Counted from the stretch's first letter, positions 1-9,380 are shown. The stretch is 64,000 bases of DNA from Stutzerimonas zhaodongensis (GCF_003696365.1 NZ_RFFM01000001.1:1503852-1567851), one strand, 5' to 3'. Notes: a model not told the origin generated them from the letters alone. Translations and numbers: made by a program.

Positions 1-2
1 TT

Positions 3-278
3 TGCCTCGCCAAGGAGCGCCACTGGAAACAGCTGGTCAACCCGAGCGTGCCGGCGTTGGCCAGACACTTTTGTGGCCCGTCAGGCGCTCTTCTGCTCGG
101 GCTGGCCGCCTATGCGTCCGCCCAGGTCTGGCCTGGCGGCATGGCGGTGGTCGGCTGGTTCGGCCTTATTTCGCTGACTGGGTTTGCGCTGTTGTTGTTG
201 CTGCCCTACGCGCCGCGTCTGGCGGTGGGCCTGCCCTTGATAGGCGGACTGATCTGGTCAGCCGCCGCGCTGGCCTGA
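3..278 (+). CDS. DUF3325-like small membrane protein, 5' end outside window
   Basis: The frame is open from the window edge to a TGA, giving 91 C-terminal residues. It has a polar start (CLAKERHWKQ) followed by two or three hydrophobic segments with the pattern GPSGALLLGLAAY, VGWFGLISLTGFALLLLLPY and a C-terminal helix. This layout, with WFG and a LLPY motif before a short last helix, fits the DUF3325 family of about 110-residue inner membrane proteins. In pseudomonads these often sit beside PepSY-type and DUF3649 membrane proteins and siderophore receptors. The two receptors that follow agree with a role around iron uptake, but that is context only. A GTG at 48 is an internal codon rather than a convincing start. 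The family call is from memory of the pattern. Confidence 0.6.
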   Translation, partial: CLAKERHWKQLVNPSVPALARHFCGPSGALLLGLAAYASAQVWPGGMAVVGWFGLISLTGFALLLLLPYAPRLAVGLPLIGGLIWSAAALA

Positions 279-605
279 CCCCTTTAAGGTTGCCATCGCA
301 TCATTGCGCGTTGTGCGCCTGTACAGATGGCTAAGCCGCACTGCGCTGCACGAGTCCATCCATGAGAAATCACGAGTCGAGGCTCCAGGCCTTTCGATGC
401 GCGCCTGGGCGCAGCCCCCTGAGCGTGGACGACCGATAGGAACGCCTGTGAATAGCACGCCCGGCCGGGCCTTAAGCATTACCTGCTACAGCGTTGAAAG
501 TCGCGAGCACTTCGATCCGTAGCGAAAAAGCCCGGGCCTCTCGGCCGGGGCTTTCCTTGAGCGCTACATGAGCACGCCTGGTCGGCTGGCGTTCAACCGC
601 GTCGA
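279..605. other. Intergenic region between convergent genes, terminator near its right end
   Basis: About 330 bases separate the DUF3325-like gene from the 3' end of the minus-strand receptor. Short open frames exist on both strands but none has a ribosome binding site or recognisable protein. The only supported element is the hairpin at 525-554. Confidence 0.5.
525..554 (-). terminator. Rho-independent terminator of the downstream siderophore receptor gene
   Basis: A 12-bp stem (527-538 with 543-554, one mismatch) closes a TCTC loop. Read on the minus strand the hairpin is followed by a run of T residues (the A run at 525-529), as expected for intrinsic termination of the receptor gene that stops at 606. 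The plus side also has a short CTTT, so it may work in both directions. Confidence 0.7.
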
Positions 606-2837
606 TTAGAAGCGGTACTTCGCAGAAGCAGTGACACTACGAGGCGCTCCATACGTCAGCGCGCCATAAGCCTCGAACATATCGAAGTACTCCTCATCGG
701 TCAGATTGTCGACGTTCAGCTGCGCGGTGAGGTTGTCCGTCACCTCGTAGCGCGCCATCAGGTTAACCAGCGCATAGGCTTCCTGCTCGATCTTCTCCCT
801 GGTGCCGGCCGGATTGGTGGCATAGGTATAAATGCTGTCCTGCCAGTTAACCCCACCGCCAATGGTCAGCTTGCTGAGGGCGCCAGGCATGCGATAGGTC
901 GTGAAGGTGCGCAGCAGCTTGGTCGGGAAACGCGTGCTGCGGGCATTACCATCCGGGTCTTCGACCTCGAACTGGGTGTAGCCCGCCATGAGGTTCCAAC
1001 CCGGTGCCAGCTCGCCGGAAACCTCCAGCTCGAAGCCCTCGCTGGTCACGTCGATGGCCTCGTAGGCAAACTCACCGGCCATTCCACCGGGAATGGCCAC
1101 CCCCGTGCTCTCGCCTAGGCCATCCTGCTTGATCTTGAATATCGCCGCAGAAGCGTTCAACCGACCTTCAAAGAACTCAGCCTTGAGGCCCGTCTCGTAG
1201 CTTTCACCAATGACCGATGCCAGCTGCTGACCGCTGATGTCCCGCCGGGCCTGGGGCTGAAAGATATCGGTGTAGCTGGCGTAGGCCGAAAAGTTTTCGG
1301 TGAGGTCGTAGACGATGCCGGCGTATGGCGTCAGTTCATGCTCGTCCAGTCGGGAGGGCGATGTGAATGGCGTGTCGTCGCTGGTCTTCTCGTAGCGATT
1401 GTCGCGCGCCCCTAGAATCACCTTCAAATCGTCGGTCACATTCAGACGGGTCACGCCGTACAAGCCCTTTTGCGTCAAGTCGCCGTAACTGTATGGCGTC
1501 AACCCACTCCAAATCGGCGCCTGGAAGTTGCCGTCATAGCTATCGAAATTGGCGACGCCACCAAAGCCGCCCTGCGCAGCGCGCGAGTCGGCATTGAAAT
1601 CCTGCTGGCTATAGATGTAGCCGAAGGCGACCTCATGCTCGCGCCCGAACAGCATCACAGGCCCGCCAAGGCGGATGCTGTAGTCGTCTTGCACGGTTTC
1701 AGTCTTATAGGAGCCAGGAAATGACGACATCGCCGAGCTGCCGTCCCGCCCAGGGTTCCCCGAAAGGTACAGAAGGTAAGAGTCGGAATCGCGTTCGCCA
1801 CGGTTGTAGCTCAGGTTGAGTTCCCAGTCGTTGGCGAAGCGGTGGTCCAGATTGATGAAGTAGGTTTCATAAGTGCTGTCCCACTTGCTCCACTTGGCGG
1901 AAGTGGTTTTGGAGCGGCTCCAGTTCGTCCGGCTGCCGTCTGCATACCAGATTGGCAGGCCGCCCCACATTGGCGAGTCGGAGTCGTTCTGCTGTCGGCT
2001 CAAGCCGAACCAGAGCGTGGTATCCGAAGAGAGGTCGACGTCCACGGTGCCGTAGAAGGTTTCACGTTGCTTGGCCTTCAGGTCGATCCAGCTGTCGCCT
2101 TCGTTGAATTCACCCACCAAGCGGGCTCGCACCGTGCCCGCCTCGTTGAGCGCGAACGACAGGTCACCCTCGGTGCCATAGGTATCCCAACTCCCAGCGC
2201 TGACTCCGACCGAGCCAGTCAACTCGCGGTTGTTTGCACGCTTGCGTACCAGGTTGAGCGAAGCAGACGGATCGCCCGCCCCCGCCATCAGTCCATTCGC
2301 GCCGCGCACTACTTCCACGCGGTCATACATCGACAGACTGCTGAACATTTCGCCCGAGCTCCAGGGCTGCTCCCAGATTGTCGGCACGCCATCGATCATC
2401 AATGAATTGATCGCAAAGCCACGTGCATTGAACTGTGCTCGATCGGTTTCATAACGGCTGACCGAAACACCGGTGGTGTTATTGACCACATCCAGGATGG
2501 TTTGCATGTCCTGATCTTCCATACGCTGCTGCGTTACAACGCTGACAGACTGCGGCGTTTCGCGAAGGGACATGCTGAGAGGCGTGGAGGTGCGCGCGGC
2601 GCCGGTAGTATAAGCGCCAGTCCCTTCCGTCACCTCCCGCACCGCCTCACCAGTGACGGTGACAGTTTCGAGGGTGGTCGTCTCCTCCGCTTCGGTTGGC
2701 GCGCTCACTTGTGCATACGCAGGCGTGCCTGCGGCGACCCCGCCAGCTGCGAGTAGGTGAACGACCAGCGCGAGCGGTCGGAAGGTGAGTTTCGGTTGAG
2801 CGGCTGGGGCTAGCTGGGCAAGCGTGTTGATCGACAT
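606..2837 (-). CDS. TonB-dependent siderophore receptor, FpvA/FauA type
   Basis: This is a 743-residue outer-membrane receptor for a ferric siderophore, energised by TonB-ExbBD. A signal peptide of about 42 residues ends in AYA-Q. A TonB-box-like TLETVTVTG follows near residues 54-62. The plug domain has TPQSVSVVTQQRM and the RGFAINSLMIDGVP motif, and a 22-strand-type barrel ends in the canonical C-terminal Phe (SAKYRF). There is no room for an N-terminal STN signalling domain, so it should transport without signalling through an anti-sigma factor. The barrel motifs (FSAYASYTDIFQPQ, SYETGLKAEFFEGRLNAS) resemble hydroxamate-type receptors such as FauA, FoxA and FpvB. The exact siderophore cannot be read from the sequence. 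A Fur-box-like palindrome lies just upstream and a terminator follows. Confidence 0.9.
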   Translation of the reverse strand: MSINTLAQLAPAAQPKLTFRPLALVVHLLAAGGVAAGTPAYAQVSAPTEAEETTTLETVTVTGEAVREVTEGTGAYTTGAARTSTPLSMSLRETPQSVSVVTQQRMEDQDMQTILDVVNNTTGVSVSRYETDRAQFNARGFAINSLMIDGVPTIWEQPWSSGEMFSSLSMYDRVEVVRGANGLMAGAGDPSASLNLVRKRANNRELTGSVGVSAGSWDTYGTEGDLSFALNEAGTVRARLVGEFNEGDSWIDLKAKQRETFYGTVDVDLSSDTTLWFGLSRQQNDSDSPMWGGLPIWYADGSRTNWSRSKTTSAKWSKWDSTYETYFINLDHRFANDWELNLSYNRGERDSDSYLLYLSGNPGRDGSSAMSSFPGSYKTETVQDDYSIRLGGPVMLFGREHEVAFGYIYSQQDFNADSRAAQGGFGGVANFDSYDGNFQAPIWSGLTPYSYGDLTQKGLYGVTRLNVTDDLKVILGARDNRYEKTSDDTPFTSPSRLDEHELTPYAGIVYDLTENFSAYASYTDIFQPQARRDISGQQLASVIGESYETGLKAEFFEGRLNASAAIFKIKQDGLGESTGVAIPGGMAGEFAYEAIDVTSEGFELEVSGELAPGWNLMAGYTQFEVEDPDGNARSTRFPTKLLRTFTTYRMPGALSKLTIGGGVNWQDSIYTYATNPAGTREKIEQEAYALVNLMARYEVTDNLTAQLNVDNLTDEEYFDMFEAYGALTYGAPRSVTASAKYRF

Positions 2838-3338
2838 CTGTCAGCGTCCATGGAATGTTATTGATTATGCGAATCGTTCGCATTATACGTAACAACCAAG
2901 GTCGTCTGGAAGGCTTACCTGCCTAAAACCTGGCCTGCCACTTAACGGCAGATCTGTATGATTGAACGCAAACCAGGCGGAGCGCATTGGTCAATTCAAA
3001 TGGACAGCCCGGAGCGCAGAAGCCGGTTGGCGCTGACCCTTGTTTGGTACCCACGTGGTATGGGTGGGGCATCGATGATGCGTAGCCGGTCGCAGAAGAG
3101 CATTTGAGCAATGGACCAAAGACGCGACGGTAGCGGGGCAACGGCTGGCTACCGGACATTCATACCGTACCAAGAGCGTTCGCTTTGCAAGGACGGCGGG
3201 TAGCCGTTCGGCTGAACGCAATAGCTGAATAGGACTTGCGCTTGTTAGCGCAATCACAACTCGGAGAAGCGAGCCGTAAGGTACAGGGCCAAACCTGGCA
3301 ACCCATGTGGGTCGCCAGGACAATGATGCCCTCCTCGC
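2838..3338. other. 500-bp spacer between two receptor genes, no gene recognised
   Basis: Apart from the Fur-like palindrome at its left end, I see no supported gene here. Overlapping open frames of 78 and 110 codons on the minus strand (2923-3323) are rich in Arg, Pro and Ser, lack ribosome binding sites and resemble no family I know. The spacer is unusually long for this compact region and could hold a degraded gene or an untranslated leader. Confidence 0.45.
2866..2884 (-). promoter_or_regulatory. Fur-box-like operator upstream of the receptor gene
   Basis: A 7-bp inverted repeat ATGCGAA-TCG-TTCGCAT lies about 30 bases before the receptor start codon. It is flanked by A/T-rich sequence (TTGATT, TATACG) and is embedded in a 19-bp palindrome of the 9-1-9 form typical of Fur sites. 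The match to the classic GATAATGATAATCATTATC is partial because the centre is GC-rich. Iron repression is an inference supported by the receptor family. Confidence 0.55.
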
Positions 3339-5459
3339 TTACCAGTTATAACTAACCTTTGCGGTGATTTCGCGGCCTGGGTTGTAGTAGTCCGCGGTAC
3401 CGGAGCCCACCACGTGCTGCTCATCCAGCAGGTTACTGACGTTGATCGCCAGATCAGTATCTCGGAAGATCCGGTAATTGAAAGCCGCGTCGAACAACGT
3501 AGCTGCTTCGCTCTTGGCAGTGTTGGCAGGGTTGAAGTAATAGGCACCGGTATAGCGAGCACCAAGGCCAACGCTCATTTCAGTGCCTGGCAAGGTGTAG
3601 TAACTCCACAGCGACGCGGAGTGCTTCGGTGCCGCTTCAAACTCATTACCTTTGAGCGGCGCGCCACTGCGCAACGTTCCACGAAGAACCTCTGACTCCA
3701 TATAGGAATAACCGCCGATCAGGCTCAGGTTCTGAGTTATTTCAGCCTTGGCTTCAAGATCAAGGCCACGTACCCGCGATTCACCAACGGTTTCTCGCTC
3801 GATTGCGCCGCTGGGCTGTACGACCGCGATAGTGATGTCTTCCTGGGTCAGGTCGTAAATTGCTGCCGAGAACAGCGCATTCATCCCTGCGGGAGAGTAT
3901 TTCACGCCTACTTCGTACTGTTTACCGCGCTCAGGCGTGACGCCGATCTGAGGCGGAGCGACGGACTCGACCATGCTTATGTAGGTGGAAATTTCGTCAT
4001 TGACCAGGTACGTCAGCGCACCGCGAATGGAGTTTTCCGAGAAATTGTCAGAGGCTTTCACATTAGTGATATCGGTGCTCGTAAGGTCCAGCGAGTCGTT
4101 GCGCATACCGGCTGTGACGATAAAGCGCTCGTAGAAGGACAGGTTCTGCTGCACGAACACTGACTTGGTGGTGTAGTCCTGCTTGTTGCGGCTATAGGGT
4201 GCAACCGCAGCCGGAGCACCGCTGTACACCGGGTTCGCAATATCGATCGGTGACGTCACCGCGTATACGGAACTATCCTCCGACGACGCATCGCGGTATT
4301 CGACCCCAACGATAGTACTGCTGTCGATATTCTCGAAGCGGGCATCGTATTGCAGCATCAAGTTGCCATTGATCTGGTCCGCTTCGCTGTCAGTACCGAA
4401 CAGATAGCGATTGACCGAGGTCCCGGTGAGTCCCGCAAAATCACTTAGATACACGTAGCCGAAATCATCGGTAAGTTCGCTGTAGCGTAGGTTGCTGCGC
4501 ACGATGAAACCGTTGTCGAAGTCGTGAGTAAAGTTGCCACTGATGCTGGTGCGTTCGACGTCGTGAAAGTTGTAGTCAGGCTCGCCGAAGAAATCCTTAC
4601 GGTCGTATTCCCTGTCCAGCGGATACCCACCGCTATTCGGGGTGCCCTCACGCTTGAGGTGGTCGACGATGACCGTGGCTGAAGTAAAGGCAGTCGGTGC
4701 CCAGGTCAGCCCGCCCATCACAAATTTGTCATCGTCCTGAGAATGGTCGTACTCGCGATCGCTGTCTTGGATTTTTCCGGTCAGCCGGTAGGCCAGTGTC
4801 TGGTCTTCGTTCAACGAATCGCCGACATCGATGCCTGTTTCAATGTGATTGAAGGAGCCGTAAGTCACATAGCCCTGACCGAACTTATCGAAACGCGGCT
4901 TCTTGCTCACGAAGTTCACCGAGCCGCCTGGATCAGCCGGGCCGAACAGCGTGGAGTTGGCGCCACGCAGGATCTCGATACGTTCATAGGCGAAGGGTTC
5001 TTCGCGCACACCGCGCATGGAGCCGAGGGTTAACCCGTCACGGTAGGTTGTGGCCTGGAAACCGCGAATTTTGAAATAGTCGTTGCGGTCGTCAGTACCG
5101 TAGAAATCGGTGATAACACCAGGCGTGTACTGCAGAACCTCTTCGGTGGTGCTGGCACTGCGCTGCTCAATTTCCTTTTGAGTCACCACCGAAACCGAAG
5201 CGGGCGTGTTGAGAATGCTGGTGGGTACCTTACCGCCAACCCAGAGCTCCTGAGCGACAACAGTGCTGGAATCATCACCGGCAGATGCGTTGGCGTTGAC
5301 GATGATGGGCGCCAGGCGAAACGGTTCGTCGCTCTCCTTGCGGGCCGACTCTTGTGCGTTGACGCTCAGGGGAGCGGCTACCGCACAGCACAGAAACGCG
5401 GTGGTGGTACGTCGCCAAGGTGTCTGTGTCTTGCAAAGCCCGGCCTTACTACCAGTCAT
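3339..5459 (-). CDS. TonB-dependent siderophore receptor, FhuA/FoxA-like
   Basis: A 706-residue outer-membrane ferric-siderophore receptor. The signal peptide is long (about 35 residues, ending near SVNAQES). The plug follows, with TPASVSVVTQKEIEQR, the RGFQATTYRDGL motif and RIEILRGANSTLFGPADPGG, the last being strongly conserved in ferrichrome and ferrioxamine receptors. The barrel contains GKQYEVGVKYSP and ends in aromatic Trp (KVSYNW). No STN domain is present. It lies 501 bp upstream, in transcription order, of the second receptor and is probably transcribed separately. The family suggests a trihydroxamate ligand (ferrichrome or ferrioxamine type), but ligand prediction from sequence is unreliable. 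Iron control is likely given a weak Fur-like site upstream. Confidence 0.88.
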   Translation of the reverse strand: MTGSKAGLCKTQTPWRRTTTAFLCCAVAAPLSVNAQESARKESDEPFRLAPIIVNANASAGDDSSTVVAQELWVGGKVPTSILNTPASVSVVTQKEIEQRSASTTEEVLQYTPGVITDFYGTDDRNDYFKIRGFQATTYRDGLTLGSMRGVREEPFAYERIEILRGANSTLFGPADPGGSVNFVSKKPRFDKFGQGYVTYGSFNHIETGIDVGDSLNEDQTLAYRLTGKIQDSDREYDHSQDDDKFVMGGLTWAPTAFTSATVIVDHLKREGTPNSGGYPLDREYDRKDFFGEPDYNFHDVERTSISGNFTHDFDNGFIVRSNLRYSELTDDFGYVYLSDFAGLTGTSVNRYLFGTDSEADQINGNLMLQYDARFENIDSSTIVGVEYRDASSEDSSVYAVTSPIDIANPVYSGAPAAVAPYSRNKQDYTTKSVFVQQNLSFYERFIVTAGMRNDSLDLTSTDITNVKASDNFSENSIRGALTYLVNDEISTYISMVESVAPPQIGVTPERGKQYEVGVKYSPAGMNALFSAAIYDLTQEDITIAVVQPSGAIERETVGESRVRGLDLEAKAEITQNLSLIGGYSYMESEVLRGTLRSGAPLKGNEFEAAPKHSASLWSYYTLPGTEMSVGLGARYTGAYYFNPANTAKSEAATLFDAAFNYRIFRDTDLAINVSNLLDEQHVVGSGTADYYNPGREITAKVSYNW

Positions 5460-5781
5460 ACTCGAGGTCCTCTGTTGTTAGGTGGTGGCAACCGCGAGTC
5501 TTATGATTTTTTGTTACATCAGGTCACACGAATCCGCGGGCAACGGATAATAATCAATCGCGAATAGGATAAGGAATCATTTATTTGCGTGAACGAAAAA
5601 CTTTCGCGTTTAAAGACCCAGAATAGCTTGCGCAGCTTCCTCGCTTTCTGTGGTCAAGCCACAATCAAAAGGTGCTGACACGTTTAATGACGAGACGTGT
5701 ATACGACTCGCCCGGCGGCCAGTCCCAAACGGCCCGTTAGCCTTTACAATGCGCGCCTTCATCTACACCCGGTCCGCGCTC
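5460..5781. other. Divergent intergenic region between receptor and rlhA
   Basis: This 320-base region must hold promoters for both the minus-strand receptor and the plus-strand rlhA gene. It includes A/T-rich stretches around 5500-5600 and the weak Fur-like site. An in-frame upstream extension of rlhA from 5650 is open but is not conserved in the family. Confidence 0.45.
5546..5564 (-). promoter_or_regulatory. Possible weak Fur site
   Basis: The stretch GGATAATAATCAATCGCGA starts with a good Fur half-site (GATAAT) but its second half matches poorly. It sits about 90 bases before the receptor start. It could serve the receptor or the divergent rlhA gene, and the match alone is weak. Confidence 0.3.
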
Positions 5782-7782
5782 ATGTCCTTGCCCCAACATC
5801 ACCTCGAACTGCTCTCCCCTGCTCGGGACACGACCATTGCACGTGAAGCCATCCTGCATGGCGCCGATGCGGTGTACATCGGCGGGCCGAGTTTCGGGGC
5901 GCGGCATAATGCTGAAAACAGCGTGGCGGACATCGCTGAGCTGGTGACCTTTGCGCATTTGTTCCATGCGCGGGTGTTCGTCACCATCAACACCATCCTG
6001 CATGACAACGAGCTGGAAGCCGCTCGGGCGCTGATCTGGCAGCTTTACGAAATCGGCGTCGATGCGCTGATCGTGCAGGACATGGGCGTGATGGAAATGG
6101 ACATCCCTCCGATCGAACTGCACGCCAGCACCCAGACCGATATCCGAACGCTGGAGCGGGCCAGCTTTCTGTCCAAGGCTGGCTTCTCGCAGCTTGTGCT
6201 CGCACGCGAGCTGAACTTGCAGGAGATTCGTGCGATCGCCGATGAGGTGGATTCGGCCATCGAATTCTTCATCCACGGCGCGCTTTGTGTGGCGTTTTCT
6301 GGTCAGTGCAACATTTCCCACGCGCAGACCGGTCGCAGCGCCAACCGCGGCGACTGTTCCCAGGCTTGTCGGCTGCCTTACACGCTCAAGGACGACCAGG
6401 GTCGCGTCGTTGCTTTCGACAAGCACCTGCTCTCGATGAAGGACAATAACCAGAGCGCCAACCTCCGAGCGCTGGTCGATGCTGGCGTGCGATCGTTCAA
6501 GATCGAAGGGCGTTACAAGGATGTGAGCTACGTGAAGAACATCACCGCTTACTACCGCCAGCGCCTTGACGAGATTCTCGAGGACCGAACCGACCTGCAA
6601 CGCGCATCCAGCGGCCGTACCGACCATTTCTTCGTCCCAGACCCGGACAAAACCTTCCATCGCGGAAGCACCGATTACTTCGTCACTGACCGCAAGATCG
6701 ACATCGGCGCTTTCGACTCGCCAACGTTCACCGGCCTAGCGGTGGGTGAAGTGCTCAAGGTCGGCAAGTACGACCTCACCGTGCAGACGCGCGAGCCGTT
6801 GTCCAATGGTGACGGCCTCAACGTGCTGGTCAAGCGCGAGGTAGTGGGCTTTCGCGCCAGCGTGGTGGAGCCACTGGGGCAGTCCGAAGAAGACGGCCAG
6901 GCGCTTTGGAAGTACCGCGTCGAGCCCAACGAGATGCCCGCCGCCCTTCGCCAGCTGCGACCGAACCATCCGCTGAACCGCAATCTGGACCATAACTGGC
7001 AGAACGCGCTGCTCAAGACCTCGGCCGAGCGCCGCATCGGAGTACGCTGGCTGGCCAAGCTGCGTGCCGACGAGCTAGAGCTGCACGTCACCAGCGAAGA
7101 AGGCGCCTACGCCACCGTCTCGCTGGCCGGCCCCTTCGGCGAAGCAAAAAAGCCCGAGCAGGTGCCCGGCCAGATTGCCGATCTGCTGAGCCAATTGGGC
7201 ACCACGATCTACCACGCCGAAGAAGTCGAGGTGGATGCACCCCAAGCCTTCTTTATCCCCAATTCGCAGCTCAAGGCCTTGCGCCGTGAAGCCATCGAGG
7301 CAGTCACCGAAGCCCGTGAAACCATGCGTCCACTGGGCAGTCGCAAGGCCGTCAGCGTGCCGCCGCCGGTCTACCCGGAAGCGCACCTCTCCTTTCTTGC
7401 CAACGTTTACAACGAGAAAGCGCGGGCCTTTTATCACCGCTACGGCGTGCAGCTGATCGATGCAGCTTACGAGGCCCATGAAGAAACAGGCGAGGTGCCG
7501 GTGATGATTACCAAGCACTGCCTGCGCTTCTCCTTCAACCTCTGCCCGAAACAGGCCAAGGGCGTGACGGGCGTACGCACCAAGGTCGCCCCCATGCAAC
7601 TGGTGCACGGCGATGAGGTGCTGACCTTGAAGTTCGATTGCAAGCCCTGCGAGATGCACGTGATCGGCAAGATCAAGGGCAACATCCTCAACCTGCCGCA
7701 GCCGGGTAGCACGAGCGGCGTGGTTGGGCACATCACGCCGGCCGACCTGATGAAGACCATTCGTAGCAAGCCGCACGCCTGA
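5782..7782 (+). CDS. rlhA: 23S rRNA 5-hydroxycytidine C2501 synthase, peptidase U32 family
   Basis: A 666-residue homologue of E. coli RlhA (YdcP), which is needed for hydroxylation of C2501 in 23S rRNA. The start at 5782 gives MSLPQHHLELLSPARD, matching the E. coli N-terminus; upstream in-frame starts at 5650 and 5749 lack support. The U32 signature is complete: EFFIHGALC then GQCNIS, followed by HAQTGRSANRGDCSQACR with conserved cysteines. A middle domain contains KIEGRYKD and FHRGSTDYF. The C-terminal part carries further cysteines (KHCLRF, NLCPKQ, DCKPCEMHVIG) expected in this family of likely Fe-S or metal enzymes. Length and order match the long YdcP branch, not the shorter YegQ/TrhP branch. 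The gene stands alone. Confidence 0.93.
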   Translation: MSLPQHHLELLSPARDTTIAREAILHGADAVYIGGPSFGARHNAENSVADIAELVTFAHLFHARVFVTINTILHDNELEAARALIWQLYEIGVDALIVQDMGVMEMDIPPIELHASTQTDIRTLERASFLSKAGFSQLVLARELNLQEIRAIADEVDSAIEFFIHGALCVAFSGQCNISHAQTGRSANRGDCSQACRLPYTLKDDQGRVVAFDKHLLSMKDNNQSANLRALVDAGVRSFKIEGRYKDVSYVKNITAYYRQRLDEILEDRTDLQRASSGRTDHFFVPDPDKTFHRGSTDYFVTDRKIDIGAFDSPTFTGLAVGEVLKVGKYDLTVQTREPLSNGDGLNVLVKREVVGFRASVVEPLGQSEEDGQALWKYRVEPNEMPAALRQLRPNHPLNRNLDHNWQNALLKTSAERRIGVRWLAKLRADELELHVTSEEGAYATVSLAGPFGEAKKPEQVPGQIADLLSQLGTTIYHAEEVEVDAPQAFFIPNSQLKALRREAIEAVTEARETMRPLGSRKAVSVPPPVYPEAHLSFLANVYNEKARAFYHRYGVQLIDAAYEAHEETGEVPVMITKHCLRFSFNLCPKQAKGVTGVRTKVAPMQLVHGDEVLTLKFDCKPCEMHVIGKIKGNILNLPQPGSTSGVVGHITPADLMKTIRSKPHA

Positions 7783-7940
7783 TGCATACCGCGCGGCTGC
7801 GGCAGAGCAGCTGCGCCCAATCCCCGCTCAGTTAATCCTTGTGAGCCCGGTCTGCCGTCCGGTAGGTTCGACATGCCCGAAATAAACGGGCCAGAACAAT
7901 AACCGCTGCCTATCCAGGCGTGCTCAAGCAAGGAAACACC

Positions 7941-8717
7941 ATGAGATCTTTGATTGCGGCTGGCATCTTGCTGGCCAGCGGCGCGACCATCGCGGCGCCC
8001 ACTTCTTCATTGCTCGATGAAGTCCAACAGCGCGGAGCGTTGAAGGTTTGCACCACCGGCGACTACAAGCCCTACACTTTCTTGCGCGACGATAAGCAGT
8101 ATGAAGGCATCGACATCGCGCTCACCGAGTCGCTCGCCAAGAGTCTCGGCGTTGAAGTCGAGTGGGTGCCGACCACCTGGAAAACCCTGATGCCGGACTT
8201 CCTCGCTCGATGTGACATGGCGGTGGGCGGTGTCTCTATTTCGCTGGAGCGCCAGAAAAAAGCGTTCTTCAGTGAGCCGATCGCCGTGGACGGCAAGATT
8301 CCCTTCGTGCGTTGCGACGAGGTGGAGAAATACCAGACCATCGAACAACTCAATCAGCCTTCGGTGCGCCTGATCGAGCCACCGGGCGGTACCAATGAAG
8401 CCTTCGTGCACCGAGAGCTGCCCAAGGCGCAGCTCGAGCTTTTCGACGACAACACCGTGATATTCAAATCCGTCGCCGATAACAAGGCCGACGTGATGAT
8501 CACCGACTCATCCGAGGCGCTGTATCAGCAACGTAACTACCCGACCCTTTGCGCGGTGAACCCGGAAAGTCCGCTGCAATACAGCGAGAAGGCTTTTCTG
8601 CTCCCACGTGACGATATGGCGTTCAAGGCTTACGTGGATCAGTGGTTGCACCTGACCAAGGCCACCGGCGAATACAAGCGCATCGCAGACAAATGGCTCG
8701 CAAAGCCCAGCCAGTAA
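7941..8717 (+). CDS. Periplasmic solute-binding-fold protein, PheC (cyclohexadienyl dehydratase)-like
   Basis: A 258-residue protein with a Sec signal peptide (MRSLIAAGILLASGATIAA) and a type 2 periplasmic-binding fold (SBP_bac_3). The start at 7941 has a good AAGGA ribosome site; an earlier in-frame codon at 7920 does not. It resembles P. aeruginosa PheC, the periplasmic cyclohexadienyl/arogenate dehydratase: TTGDYKPYTF near the N-terminus, GGVSISLERQKKAFFS, PPGGTNEAFV, DVMITDSSEA and AEKAFLLPRD-like EKAFLLPRDD. PheC makes phenylpyruvate or phenylalanine from prephenate or arogenate. No ABC permease or ATPase genes are adjacent, which favours an enzyme over a transporter subunit. Amino-acid binding alone remains possible. 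Confidence 0.65.
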   Translation: MRSLIAAGILLASGATIAAPTSSLLDEVQQRGALKVCTTGDYKPYTFLRDDKQYEGIDIALTESLAKSLGVEVEWVPTTWKTLMPDFLARCDMAVGGVSISLERQKKAFFSEPIAVDGKIPFVRCDEVEKYQTIEQLNQPSVRLIEPPGGTNEAFVHRELPKAQLELFDDNTVIFKSVADNKADVMITDSSEALYQQRNYPTLCAVNPESPLQYSEKAFLLPRDDMAFKAYVDQWLHLTKATGEYKRIADKWLAKPSQ

Positions 8718-8737
8718 AAAGTCGAATCGCTCGTTGA

Positions 8738-8761
8738 GCGGGCGGCAGCGCTGCCGCCCGC
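8738..8761 (+). terminator. Perfect 12-bp palindromic hairpin after the PheC-like gene
   Basis: A fully self-complementary GC-rich 24-mer starts 20 bases after the stop codon and is followed by AGTTTCG. The U tract is short, so intrinsic termination is likely but not certain. Confidence 0.5.
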
Positions 8762-8960
8762 AGTTTCGTGCCATTGACGGCTAGGGAGCCGCGGCATGGC
8801 CTGGCCCACCGGAAGATTTCTTGTAGGACGGTTTCTATCCATGAACGCCCACCGTTTCGCTTACCAGGAAAACTTAATGGCGATACGACACTCTTACTGG
8901 CACCGTGCCCGTCGTAACGAGTAGAGGATGGGGAGCGCCGCCATGACACAAGGATCGAAC

Positions 8961-9380
8961 ATGCTACGAAAGTCCGTGAGTTGGACAGCTGCCCTGCTAT
9001 TGGTCGCTTTCATCGCAGGGTGCACGAGCCAGCCGCAAAGAACGCCTACATCGCCGCAATCGCCAACGCCATCAACCTCGGCCAGCGAGCAGCTCGGATC
9101 GGGTAAGGCATCCTTCTACGGCAGTCAGCATCACAACAAGCAGACCGCTAACGGCGAGCGCTTCGACCAAGGCTCCCTGACTGCAGCTCATCGCACCCTG
9201 CCTTTCGGCACCAAGGTGCGTGTGACCAATATCCGCAATGGCAAAAGCGTCGTCGTGCGTATCAACGATCGCGGCCCGTTCGTCCGTGGCCGAATCATCG
9301 ACCTGTCTAAAGCGGCGTTCGAGCGCATCGGCAGCACCCGTTCAGGCGTCATCCGGGTGCGGTTGGAGCGGGTCGAATAG
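8961..9380 (+). CDS. RlpA-like septal/cell-wall lipoprotein (double-psi beta-barrel)
   Basis: A 139-residue lipoprotein. The signal peptide ends in a lipobox FIAGC, giving Cys at about residue 21. A Ser/Pro/Thr-rich linker follows, then one RlpA double-psi beta-barrel domain with [45 protein letters not shown] and RIIDLSKAA. In P. aeruginosa RlpA this domain is a lytic transglycosylase acting on denuded septal glycan; the Asp in NDRGPF and the His in AAHRTLPFG are conserved here. The C-terminal SPOR domain of full RlpA is missing, so this is a short paralogue. The start at 8961 has AAGGA seven bases before it; ATG 8943 is an alternative adding six residues. Confidence 0.85.
   Translation: MLRKSVSWTAALLLVAFIAGCTSQPQRTPTSPQSPTPSTSASEQLGSGKASFYGSQHHNKQTANGERFDQGSLTAAHRTLPFGTKVRVTNIRNGKSVVVRINDRGPFVRGRIIDLSKAAFERIGSTRSGVIRVRLERVE

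Noticed and set aside
2923-3323. 78- and 110-codon open frames between the two receptors
   Set aside because: No ribosome site, composition biased to Arg, Pro and Ser, no family resemblance.
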